From Synaphobranchus kaupii (Eukaryota > Chordata > Actinopteri > Anguilliformes > Synaphobranchidae): a stretch of DNA of 64,000 bases. The notes beneath the pieces are model-generated. The model did no database searches and was not told the DNA's origin. It saw only the letters and a program-made list of their open reading frames with translations. Where the stretch lies: NCBI GenBank assembly GCA_029718625.1, contig CM056387.1:34696888-34760887 (forward strand). Reading direction: 5' to 3'. Numbering within the stretch: the stretch's first letter is position 1; every line of letters starts with the position of its first letter. Shown one piece after another: positions 12,265 to 24,508 of the stretch. Position numbers and translations under genes: made by a program.

Positions 12265-12627
12265 TCACAGCAACACCAGGGAAGGGCAGACACATACACA
12301 CACCTCCCTCTCCGACACACACACACACACACACACACGGAGAAGCAGTACTACCAGGACCTGCTGAAGATCAGTTACATCACAGACAGTCTGAGAGAGG
12401 ACTGCGATCCCCACTACTGATCACAGCAACACCAGGGAAGGGCAGACACATACACACACCTCTCTCGCCGACACACATACACACACACACATATGGAGAA
12501 GCAGTACTACCAGGACCTGCTGAAGATCAGTTACATCACAGACAGTCTGAGAGAGGACTGCGATCCCCTCTACTGATCACAGCAACACCAGGGAAGGGCA
12601 GACACATACACACACCTCTCTCTCTCT

Positions 12628-12682
<55 letters not shown>
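12183..12682 (+). repeat. Triplicated 3' end of GDE1, period 156 bp
   Basis: The last 27 codons, the stop codon and about 70 bp of 3'UTR are repeated in tandem. Copy 1 (12183-12338) is the functional end. Copies 2 (12339-12494) and 3 (from 12495) follow, each starting GGAGAAGCAGTACTACCAGG and closing with a CA microsatellite. Copies 2 and 3 lie after the stop and would be untranslated. Divergence is a few bases only (CAC to CTC in the penultimate codon of copy 3), so the event is recent or the copies are kept alike. Confidence 0.95.
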
Positions 12683-12685
<3 letters not shown>

Positions 12686-15600
12686 GAGCCACACTATAGA
12701 CCAGGGGTCTGGAGTGCCGGAGACTGTCCTGGTTTTTGCTCAATCCGAACCTATAACTACATAACTAGATTCATTTTAATTAATCAGGTTTAATGAGTGC
12801 AGGTGACCATGGAGGCATTCAGCAGCATACAGAATATTCAGTCTCAGGCTTTTAATTATCCGTCAAACTCTTGTGATCAAGCTCAGATGGAACAAAAACC
12901 AGAAACGTCACCGGCACTCCAGGACCACGGTTACCTACCCCTGCTATAGACCGTGCTATGGAAGAATGCCATTGGCTGGTTTGGAGCATACCACAAACCT
13001 ATCCACGACAGACACACTCGCTCGTATACAGCTCCCACTTATGAAAAAGCAATACATGTTAAAACATAAAGTCCTATACAGTATATATCAGGAATACAAT
13101 TTTGTCAAATGTACTGCATACATTAGATATCTTGTGTAAATTTTCAATTACTTTCATGGATGTAATTTATGCAGACCTTTTTGAATACAAGGTAAACTAT
13201 CAATTACAGAACACTTTCTTTAGTATATGTGAATTGAGGCAGTAGTTCATGCATTTTATTACATTTGTAACATATTCGTATATATAGAAAATATATACCT
13301 TGTATCTAGGATTTCATTCTTTACCATGTATTGACCAACATTTCAACAACTGTAGAAAGTAAAAAACTAGGGGTCGTCCTTTTTTATTTTGAGTTCATAC
13401 CTGTACCTCAACCAATATGTTTAGTTTACATCAGTAATTAATAATTTGATTAACAAGATATGAGAATAACATGTTGCTGTGAATAAGCTGAAACGATGAC
13501 AAAATCAACAAAATGAAAGCAATCCCATATAGGACAGCAAGTTCTTTGCATCACCGGATTCTTGCTTTTCCATGAAATTTGCATAAACAGTATTTTACAA
13601 ATAGGTTTTCACATACGATTTCCCATTTGAAAATCAGGTGTGATGAGAACCGCAGACGTTTCTCTTCCACGCAGAGCGACCGTGAACAGCGTTGACTGTG
13701 AAGCCTGCGAGGGGCTAAGCATGAAAACGGCGGCGTGCTTTACAGCCCGAACCGCGTTTCCCCCTTTACTTCTGCGCTTTCTGTAATCGTGTTTTTGCTC
13801 TCAGAAGTGCTTCGTGCGGCTTGCGTAGGTTTTATTTATGCGCTTGAGCCGGCGGTTTTTGTGCGTTTCAGGAGGAATGTACGTAGAGGTGCTTTCGCTG
13901 TACCGCCTGCTTTCCCGTAACAGTATTGTACATGTCAGTGCTGACGAACTGGTACGGCTTGCTTTCTGAGAGGAAGATCCAGACGTGCGAAAACTCCCGT
14001 ACGGGCCGGTGCAATACGGAGCATGAAACGCTTTTAATTCAGCTATCCTGCCAAAGGAGGCCCTGTGGAATGATAAGGGCCAATGGCTATCATCCGCCAA
14101 AATGACTGGAAGGCCAGTTAATAGGACGACCCCCGCGACCGAGTTGTAAAACTATAACAGTAATAAATGCTAACATCCATACAGACGCACAACCTTGCCT
14201 GCAGTTTATGGCGACTGCTGAAAACCCCTGCCTTCATCATCCTCATCATTGCTATGAATCAGCAGGGGCTTACGTTCAGGTGCTATACTCTTAATGTTAT
14301 CACCAGTGTCACAATTCCCCTTCTAACCTGCATGGGCGGAGTACGAGTCTCACGCGACATACCATTCAGTGTATTCTGTGAGCAAGACCAGAAGCTTATG
14401 GTAGTAAGAGGTCAGGGGTTAAAAACTTAGGCTGCAAGATTTAACCTTTCGATCATTTGACTTTGGTTAACAGACACCTTGAATGTATGTTTTCCCCTTA
14501 CAGTAATAACTGCCATAACTTCAATAGGAAGTTATGAGCAGCGGCTTATTGAAAAATGACTGACTAGCATATATCATTGAAGCAGCGTAACTGTCATTTG
14601 AAAAGCAGGCTTCTGAGCCTTGCGGGTGTGGGCCGGGGGTTTTATCGGACGCTGGCATATAATCCATTTTTTGCTAAAAAAAAAAAAAAATTTTAATAAA
14701 TAAAATCTGTGGGGAGAGGGGCATCTGAAGAATGTTTCTTCAAATGGTGAACATGCCAGTTTCTAACATCCTGTTCCCACACTGCATTACTTCCCTAATC
14801 CCTTCAGCCCACAAATTACTCAATATATATTCTTAACATTCATACTGTATATTCCAATGGGTGATTTCTTAAAACCCTACAATCTTCCTTGATTTTAACA
14901 TGTAAAATGTTTATTTATTTATGTTTTACTTATTTTTTTATTTATTTTCATTTATTTACTTTAAAGTGAGATTGTAAAAACTGAGGTATTGCCAAACTGC
15001 TATGTTCTGCAATTATGTCTTAAAATATCTTATTTTGAGAGTATCATATAAAAGTCTTAAGTAAAACAGGGTATGTTTTAATCCTATTACAAATAAACGC
15101 ATTTTAAAAAAACTAACCTTCCTGCACGATACATTTATTTAGCAGACCCGCTTATCCTGAGCGACTTGTTGGACAAACGGAAGTGTGTTCATCTGATTAA
15201 TATGACCAATAGTGCCAAATTTGGCTATCAACATTGCCAGGTTTTTAACTGGATCCAGTTAAATCCAGTCAACATACCAAAAAGGTTAAGACATCACCAA
15301 TTTCCCGTTTTCTTTGGTTAGGAACAGGGATTTGATAGGAGTCGTTAAATTATACACATTGGCTGTGCTAGCAGAAGTAATCAATCAAAGAGGTCAAAGG
15401 GCAGAGAAACCAGTGTAACCCCTGTATTACATTTTGAGAAACACGTGGACCCGAGTATATCCCATGAACCATACAGCCATGAAATTTATTTTTGCATTTT
15501 ACTTTTCTGTGGCAAACACTGACGGTACTGATTTGTTTGGTTAAAATCAATGGGGTCATTGGCACTGCAGAAATTGTGGTTCAAGGTTTTCTGAAGATTG

Positions 15601-15914
15601 GGGGGGGGGGTGTCATTTAAAAAATTATTCTAAGTAAATAAGCCTGTTTCTGGTTAAATTGGCTTTGAGTGTTTCATTGCCGTATAAATTAATATCTTTG
15701 GCGCTTGGTCTTGGACTATGTTATCAATGTTCAAATGCTTTGGAAGTTGTAGGTACACTTGCTTGTAGGTTTTTACGAGCCGAAACGAGAATACCCCCCA
15801 AAAAGCCTAGAACACTGAAGACTAAAGAATACATAAAAACTGAAAGGGAGGGGGGGGAATAATGTTTCTGCATCGTTCCAGCTCTTACAGGTCTCGAGTC
15901 AAATGACTGCTATG
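12683..15914. other. Intergenic DNA between GDE1 and MCRIP2
   Basis: No supportable gene. It contains AT-rich unique sequence, an AATAAA near 14163 that might serve a long GDE1 3'UTR, and a SINE-tail fragment at about 15128-15170. Open frames here are short and lack family resemblance. Confidence 0.5.
15128..15170 (-). mobile_element. SINE/LINE 3'-tail fragment
   Basis: Read on the minus strand, AGTCGCTCAGGATAAG-like sequence followed by GCGGGTCTGCTAAATAAATG matches the short conserved tail shared by many fish tRNA-SINEs and L2-type LINEs. Only the tail is present. Confidence 0.5.
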
Positions 15915-17780
15915 CACTCAGTGGCTACTTTAGCAGGTACACCTATCTAGAGGTGCGTTGAAATTCAGCGAACAGAGCCGAACGTGCGTGGCAAACATGT
16001 TTTCTTTGAACGGTTGAATATGAACGGCTTTTTAAGAACGTTTCAAATTGTTTGCATTACCAGTATCTTCAATTGAAATCTCCATGGGAACACATTTCCC
16101 TCAGTCCAGCGTCCATTTTTGTTCGCTGCAAACTACCTTTTCAGACCGTTCGCTTATGTTTGCAAACGTTTGCGGTGAACACAAAGCTAACGGAAAAAAG
16201 TTTCAAATAGTTTGCAAACGTTCGCAAACAACAAGGTGCTGGAAACATTCCTTTGGTATTTTGGTCCATCCTGACTCGATAGTGTGCAGATTTTTTGGCC
16301 ACTTTTTTTTTTTTGGCCAATTCTTTTGGATTGAGAGCTGGGGGACACTGCAGGCCATTGGAGTGACCTAAAGTCACTGTCATGTTCATAGAACCAGCTT
16401 GAGTTGATGCGTGCTTTGATACAGGGCACATTATTCTCGTGGAAATATCCATTTCATGAAGGTTAGACTGTGGCCACAAAGGGAAGCACATGGTCAGCAA
16501 CAATACTTAGGTATGCTGTGGTATTCAAAATATGCTCAATTCGGTATTAAGGGCCTAATGTGTCCCACGAAAACATTCCACGCACTATTACACCACCACC
16601 AATAGCCTGCACCATTGACACAAGGCAGGATGGATCAATGGATTCATGCTGTTTACACCAAATTCTGACCCATCTCTATGTCACGGCAGAAATCGAGATT
16701 CGTCAGGCCCGGTGACGTTTTTACAATCTTGAATCGTCACGTTTTGGTGATCACGTGCCCACTTTAGACTCATCCTCCTGTTCTTAGCTGGCAGGACTGG
16801 ACCCCGACGTGGTCTCCGACGTGGTCTTCTGCTGCTGTAGCCCATCTGCTTCAAGGTTCAATGCATTGTGCGTTCAGAGATGCCCATCTGCACGCCCCAC
16901 TTTTGTAAACAGACGTTATTTGAGCATTTGTGGCCTTTCTAGTTTAAATTAGTTTGACCATTCTCCGTTTGACCATTCTCCTCTGACGTCTCATTTACAA
17001 GGTGCTTTCGCCCACAGAACTGTCGCTCACTGGATGCTATCCATCCATCCATTTTCTAACCGCTTCATCCATTTCATCAGGGTCGTGGTGGCAACAAGGC
17101 AAGCGGAGTAACCCAGACATCCCTGTCTCCCCAGCGACTTCCTCCAACCCATCACGGGGAAACCTTAGGCAATCCCAGGCCAGTTGGGGAGATATCCCTC
17201 CAGCCTATCCTGGGTCTGCCCCGGGCCTCCTCCTAGCTGGACGTACTCGGTACACCTCCAAAGGGAGGCGCCCAGGGGACATCCTTACCAGATGGCCGAA
17301 CGACCTTAACTAGCTCCTCTCAATGAGGAGGAGGAGCAGCGGCTCTTCTCTGAGGTCCTCCCAGATGGCTGAGCTCCTCACCGAATCAAGGAAAATATGC
17401 CCCGCCACCCTATGGAGAAGCCCCCATTTTTGGCCGCTTGTATTTGCGATCTCACTCTTTCAGTCACTATCCACAGCTTGTGACCATAGGAACGAAGATC
17501 GACTGGTAAATCGAGAGCTTTGACCTCTTGGCTCAGCTCCTTCACCACAATCTTTTGATACAACGGCCGCATTACTGCAACCACGACGGATGGAACCACC
17601 ACGTCTGGTACCAACAAACGACGGTCAAAGTTGGTTAGATCGCGCATGTTGCCCATGTACAGTCGAACAACAACTAAACCTCTTCATCATATATTCAGCA
17701 ACATAATTCGCAGCTCGGAGCAGAAGGCTGTTTGCGTTAATGAACAGGTGTAGCCTACCTAATATACTGGCCGCTGAGTG
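15915..17780. mobile_element. DNA transposon-like element with terminal inverted repeats
   Basis: The left end is CACTCAGTGGCTACTTTAGC followed by AGGTACACCT. The right end is the inverted relative, AGGTGTAG with CTACCTAATATACTGGCCGC then TGAGTG. TGCA flanks both ends and may be target-site duplication or part of the repeat. Interior sequence near 16640-17030 (CAGAGATGCCCATCTGC, CCCACAGAACTGTCGCTCAC) is the type carried by an abundant fish element with these ends. No intact transposase frame is seen, so it is a non-autonomous or decayed copy. It also carries a nested fragment. Confidence 0.7.
17045..17660 (+). mobile_element. Non-LTR retroelement-like fragment nested in the transposon
   Basis: It begins with CCATCCATTTTCTAACCGCT and continues through phrases typical of a very common fish LINE-derived segment, such as ACCTCCAAAGGGAGGCGCCC and CTTGTGACCATAGGAACGAA. 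Multiple stops in all frames indicate a dead copy. Its position inside the TIR element implies it inserted later. The family name is not certain. Confidence 0.55.
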
Positions 17781-18771
17781 CAATTCTTATTTAATTCAGC
17801 TGTTCTTTAAGACAAGTTTAAAAAACATTGTTACGTAGCCTATCTGGCACATAATCTGACCTAGATGCTTCAGAGCTGTAGCGAGGCTTATTAAAGTCCA
17901 AGGTTACATCATGTCTGGACCACATCGACACGCTTTCCGCACTTCTGGTTACAAAATTGAAATATAGCTGCTTGGATCTGTATGCGAGCTAACAACGGAT
18001 AGATTGCCATTTCATAGCAAGCAGGCTATTTGTTTTACTGTAAAATCTCGATTCTGCAGCAATACAATATTGTCATACTGTAAACATCTGTGCCATGTTT
18101 TTATACGCATCGTTGTGCAACGTCCCAGACCAGGTGCCAACTGTGGTCTGCTATGATTAAGGTTTGCAGGTGAAATGTCACCCCGGAAGCACCATAGCGG
18201 TGCTTCCCCTTTAACCAGTCCTGGAGGCGTGTGGCAACGTCAGCGGGGACTGGCTGGTTTTGACGGCTTGCGCAGCGAGTCTGTAGCGCTCAATGACCGA
18301 CAGTTTAAGCGCAACCCGTGCAGCACCGCCTTAGTTGTCCCCCCAGAAGAGCAAACAAAGTTCAATTTCTGGCTACATATTTCTTTATGTTAGTGTGGAA
18401 TATGCAGGAACGACCTGGTCTAAACCTACTTGCCAGCTATAGTTTTTAGGAGATGCGTTTTACCTTGGTTAACCTGTAGTAGGACTCGCAACTCAAGGCA
18501 TTCGATTTATAAGGGGACACGGAGTCACAGAGAACTGCTCACTCACTCCGGAGCTGCGATAAGACCAGAGCACGCTGAAACACCAAGAGGGCATTTTGTG
18601 GCGGTGTAACCGGGGGCACCAGACCAGTGTATATCCGTGGATGCGTCAAGAGAAACCGATCTAAAAACGCACTTGCTTGGATGCCGTGCCAATCGACTAA
18701 ATTCCAGTCCACTGTACAACTGGACACTTGTCAGAGTGCAACGCTGAAGTTCACAGGGAATTCGCCAGCAC
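17781..18771 (+). promoter_or_regulatory. Presumed MCRIP2 promoter and 5'UTR region
   Basis: No gene is seen between the transposon end and the first MCRIP2 start codon. The last 250 bp before 18772 are presumed 5'UTR because exon 1 is already coding at its first codon. No TATA box or defined core element could be assigned. Confidence 0.35.
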
Positions 18772-21700
18772 ATGATGTACACGATAACTAGAGGTCCCAG
18801 CAAGCTTGTAACACAGCGGAGAACAGGTAACGAAGGTGCCTTCCGAGTGTTTCTTTAAAAAAAAAAAATCTTTCTAATTGACGAGCACTGCATTGGACTG
18901 GACACAGATGTAACAGTAGAGCCGGCTACCGCATGCTTGCAGTGGCTTTACGCAGCTTATAGGTAGCAAGCTATTCATTGTTGAGCTTGCCGCAGCTGCC
19001 TCATACATAACGTTACATTATCAAGTAACGTTAACATTGGCCTAGTCGGTTGGTTACGTAGTGAGACATCAGTGGGATAACTGTCATTAATATGCCTGTA
19101 TGTCAAATGCCTAGCAAGCTTATTCTGCTACGCTGCACATCGCTAGCTAAATGTGTTTAGCTAACGTTAACTTAGCTGACGCATTCATCCAACGCTGTTC
19201 CTTCTTCCATTTATAAAGGTCCCACGCAGCAGATTGAGAACAAAAGCAACGATTTAAAACACAACCAAATCACCTGGTCAGTGGCAAGGTAAGTTGACCA
19301 CTTTTCGAACAGGCAGCTTCATAATACGTTCGCCGTCCAGTCGGAATATTTAAACTGAAACTTACAAGTAGTAACGTTAGCTAGCATAGCTAAGTTACGA
19401 TCTACTGCCACGAATGTCATTCCATTGCTTGCTGCCAACTGTCTCCAAACGCATTAATGAATTAATAACATGTGGTCCCATATGAAAACGGAATCGAACT
19501 GTATTCTTGATTAAAGCATTACCCAATGTTCAAGTGTACTTGAGTGTGAAATTTGAAAAGTCCGTGAGGTCGATAATAACAGACCGAGTGACCTTGTGCG
19601 AAGCAAGGTTACTGAGCCGAGCGTGCTGATCGTCGCTTGGTCTCCATACAAGCGAGTTTGCTTGCTTGCGAATAGCTGCCTGCAACCAGGCGACGCGACG
19701 CAACGCATGAGGACACCGGAGGAGAAACTTAATTGGAAAAAGCCCTTCACCTCATTTAACCCTTCACTTAAGACTGCATGGCGTTACATAACACGGACAT
19801 TGTCGATAAACGGCGTTTACTCGCAGTCTCCGTGCGTTTAAAACATGGACAGTGAACAGAAGCTTAGCAGCGCGGTGTTTGTTCACCATAGACGCTTACT
19901 GAGCTGGCGCTAGCAGAGTCGAGGCCCGGCGTTGACGTGTTTAAAGTTAGCGAGATTACAGGCAGGTTATCATCGAGAAAAGAAAAACCAAAAAATAGTC
20001 GCTCGCCAGAAAGCACACGCTTCACATGGTTAGCGTGCAACTGTATACAAATTGGTATGATTTAGTTAATCGACTCTCTCTCAACCCGACAACAGTTTGG
20101 TGTCGTATGTGACCTTATTTAATCTATGTTTTGTTTATGCAAGCTAACTCCAACATAACCAGTTTTGAGTCTTAAATTAATTCTGGGATTCGAAAATCTT
20201 GAAGTTTGCTATAAAACAAATGCAATGTCTACTTCACAGCAAAAGTAGTGGTTCAGTAGTTATGGTCAAATATTTTGTTGTTATAGTTGCCATTTTCACA
20301 ATGAAGTATTTCTTTATTACATATGGATATCCCATCAATGTGATCATGTGTATTACCAAACCATGGTATTTAACATATGATTAACTGGTCATAATTCATC
20401 ATATTACCATGTCATTCATTTATTTAACGTGTGTGCACCAAACACTGTGATTATGAATAAGGCAGTAAGTTGAGCGGTTTCTTTTTTAAATTTTTTTTTG
20501 GCTGTCTTGCAGTTCTCCAGCACCGAAGCTTGTTTTTAACCGCCTGAACGGGAAGCGGTACCACACTTCGCCCCCCCCGCTTAGCGACACGTCGGCAGAG
20601 GGCTTCACCGCGGCGCACGAGGAGAACGTAAAGTTTGTGCACGAAGGTGAGGGGGGGTTGGGGAGCGTGAAGGTGAGGGGGGTTGGGGGAGCGTGAAGGT
20701 GAGGGGGGGGGGGGGTTGGGGGAGCGTGAAGGTGAGGGGGGTTGGGGGAGCGTGAAGGTGAGGGGGGGTTAGGGAGCGTGAAGGTGAGGGGGGGTTAGGG
20801 AGCGTGAAGGTGAGGGGGCGTTGGGGAGCGTGAAGGTGGGGGGGGGGGTTGGGGGAGCGTGAAGGTGAGGGGGGGGTTGGGGATCGTGAAGGTGAGGGGG
20901 GTTGGGGAGCGTGAAGGTGAGGGGGGGTTGGGGAGCGTGAAGGTGAGGGGGGTTGGGGGAGCGTGAAGGTGGGGGGGGGGTTGGGGGAGCGTGAAGGTGA
21001 GGGGGGGGGTTGGGGGAGCGTGAAGGTGAGGGGGGTTGGGGGAGCGTGAAGGTGAGGGGGGGTTAGGGAGCGTGAAGGTGAGGGGGGGTTAGGGAGCGTG
21101 AAGGTGAGGGGGCGTTGGGGAGCGTGAAGGTGGGGGGGGGGTTGGGGGGAGCGTGAAGGTGAGGGGGGGGGTTGGGGATCGTGAAGGTGGGGGGGGCGTT
21201 GGGGAGCGTGAAGGTGAGGGGGAGGGTTAGGGATCGTGAAGGTGAGGGGGGGTTAGGGAGCGTGAAGGTGAGGGGGGGGGTTGGGGGAGCGTGAAGGTGA
21301 GGGGGGGGTTGGGGGAGCGTGAAGGTGAGGGGGGGGGGTTGGGGGAGCGTGAAGGTGAGGGGGGTTGGGGGAGCGTGAAGGTGAGGGGGGTTGGGGGAGC
21401 GTGAAGGTGAGGGGGGGGTTGGGGATCGTGAAGGTGAGGGGGGTTGGGGGAGCGTGAAGGTGAGGGGGGGGGTTGGGGATCGTGAAGGTGAGGGGGGTTG
21501 GGGGAGCGTGAAGGTGAGGGGGGGTTAGGGAGCGTGAAGGTGAGGGGGGGTTAGGGAGCGTGAAGGTGAGGGGGCGTTGGGGAGCGTGAAGGTGGGGGGG
21601 GGGTTGGGGGGAGCGTGAAGGTGAGGGGGGGGGTTGGGGATCGTGAAGGTGGGGGGGGCGTTGGGGAGCGTGAAGGTGAGGGGGGGGGGGTTAGGGATCG

Positions 21701-24473
21701 TGAAGGTGAGGGGGGGGTTAGGGAGCGTGAAGGTGAGTGGGGGGGTTGGGGGAGCGTGAAGGTGAGGGGGGGGGTTGGGGATCGTGAAGGTGAGGGGGGG
21801 GTTGGGGAGCGTGAAGGTGAGGGGGGGGTTGGGGAGCGTGAAGGTGAGGGGGGGGGTTGGGGGAGCGTGAAGGTGAGGGGGGTTGGGGGAGCGTGAAGGT
21901 GAGGGGGGGTTAGGGAGCGTGAAGGTGAGGGGGGGTTGGGGGAGCGTGAAGGTGAGGGGGGGGGGTTGGGGGAGCGTGAAGGTGAGGGGGGGGGTTGGGG
22001 GAGCGTGAAGGTGAGGGGGGGTTGGGGAGTGTGAAGGTGAGGGGGGGTTGGGGGAGTGTGAAGGTGAGGGGGGGTTAGGGAGCGTGAAGGTGAGGGGGGG
22101 TTAGGGAGCGTGAAGGTGAGGGGGGGTTGGGGGAGCGTGAAGGTGAGGGGGGGTTGGGGAGCGTGAAGGTGAGGGGGGGGGTTGGGGAACGTGAAGGTGA
22201 GGGGGGGGTTGGGGGAGCGTGAAGGTGGGGGGGGTTGGGAAGCGTGAAGGTGAGGGGGGGGGGTTGGGGGAGCGTGAAGGTGAGGGGGGGGTTGGGGGAG
22301 TGTGAAGGTGAGGGGGGGTTGGGGAGTGTGAAGGTGAGGGGGGGTTGGGGGAGTGTGAAGGTGAGGGGGGGTTAGGGATCGTGAAGGTGAGGGGGGGGGG
22401 TTTGGGGGAGCGTGAAGGTGAGGGGGGGTTGGGGAGTGTGAAGGTGAGGGGGGGGTTGGGGATCGTGAAGGTGAGGGGGGGGGTTGGGGATCGTGAAGGT
22501 GAGGGGGGGGTTGGGGATCGTGAAGGTGAGGGGGGGGTTAGGGATCGTGAAGGTGAGGGGGGGTTGGGGAGCGTGAAGGTGAGGGGGGGTTGGGGGAGCG
22601 TGAAGGTGAGGGGGGGTTAGGGAGCGTGAAGGTGAGGGGGGGTTAGGGAGCGTGAAGGTGAGGGGGGGTTGGGGGGAGCGTGAAGGTGAGGGGGGGTTGG
22701 GGGAGCGTGAAGGTGAGGGGGGTTGGGGAGCGTGAAGGTGAGGGGGGGGTTGGGGGAGCGTGAAGGTGAGGGGGGGGGTTAGGGAGCGTGAAGGTGAGGG
22801 GGGGTTAGGGAGCGTGAAGGTGAGGGGGGTTGGGGAGCGTGAAGGTGAGGGGGGTTGGGGGAGCGTGAAGGTGAGGGGGGGGGTTGGGGAGCGTGAAGGT
22901 GAGGGGGGGGGGGGTTGGGGAAGGTGAGGGGGGGGGGGGGTTGGGGAAGGTGAGGGGGGGGGGGGGTTGGGGAAGGTGAGGGGGGGGGGGGTTGGGGAGC
23001 GTGAAGGTGGGGGGGGGTTGGGGAGCGTGAAGGTGAGGGGGGGTTGGGGAGCGTGAAGGTGAGGGGGGGTTGGGGGAGCGTGAAGGTGAGGGGGGGTTAG
23101 GGAGCGTGAAGGTGAGGGGGGGTTGGGGAGCGTGAAGGTGAGGGGGGGGTTGGGGAGCGTGAAGGTGAGGGGGGGTTGGGGAGCGTGAAGGTGAGGGGGG
23201 GTTGGGGAGCATGAAGGGGGGGGGGGGGGGGGGGGGTTGCCTGAGCTGAAATACAAGAAACCCACTCAACCCGTTTAACTATGCTTCTTAGAGAGAGTTC
23301 GCTTCCTGGGGTTTTCTGATATTATTTCCATTCAGTATAGGTTTCCACTTGGCCCAGACAGCTTCTTTTGTGTGCAATGAAGGATGTATGGGATGTTTAT
23401 ATAAGTTTCTGATGACATGCCAGCTTTACAATGGCTGGGATAGGGGCATTCAGACATCCTGGTATAAAGCAGGAAAGTATCCCCAAAACGGCTTGTACAG
23501 CAACGTTATGCCCACAAGAATGACTTGCACAAATTGTTGCCGGTACCGTTGTTACCCTAATGTGGTTCCATGTTGACGTCCTAACTCCAGCCGTGGGTAC
23601 GCCTGTTCGTAAGGTGGGATTATTCTAGCTGGCATCGGTGCCCCTGCAGATAGGGAGGAAAATGCCAATGTGATTTTATCTAACCTGGCTTCACAGCACA
23701 CCTGTTCTGAGGGTTTATAAGTACAGACTCGTCAGAAGGCTGAAATGGCACGCAAGAGCGGGGGGGCATGGTAATTTCCGGAAGGTTCCTCACACAAGCT
23801 GTTGGCAGCCATCCCTCGCTCCACAGAGGTGGCAGATGCTCAGAGCTACACACACATTGACTGAACCACAGCGAGAACGTCACAAGCTCACGCAAAGGCA
23901 CTTTGTCTCTCGCCTTTCACACGCTGACACAGGCTGCCTTGACTCCTCCGGGGCCGGAGGCTGAGCTTGCTCAAGGCCTGACGGGACACGCTGACGCACC
24001 GATCGGAATCCCTGTCGCCTTCCTGGGACAGACCCCACGCTCATGGGAAACAGAGTAATTTAGCTGAAGGTCTCATTGGACACGGAGTGGCAGATCGGTG
24101 GTCTCCCGCAAGCTCCACTAGCTCACCCTCATATATGATTACCTGCCTAAACGTTGTTACGACCCGGCTTCTTAACCCGTCTTTTATGCTAGCTTTCGAG
24201 GGTAGAGGTGAGCCTACCCTAGAACTGTGTACCTGTGTGTGTGGCAAATCAAAACAAAAAATCCACAGGCACTCAGTGAGGCAGTCCCAAACCCTAAACG
24301 TGAGAGACTCGCCTATCCGGATGGTGTCTTTTGCAGGCGTTCTTTCACTTCCAGCCCAGTCTTCAGGGCTACAGCAAGGCTGGCGCCGTATCTTTACTTG
24401 GTTCTTCTCTTGTTTAAAAGTTCATTTAAGGCGCACCAAAACCTGTGAGTGATCACGTCAAATCCAAAAAAGA

Positions 24474-24508
<35 letters not shown>

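Noticed and set aside
22372..23269. Minus-strand proline-rich frames of 297 and 154 codons
   Set aside because: They are translations of the G-rich MCRIP2 minisatellite; periodic units without stops make long frames by chance.
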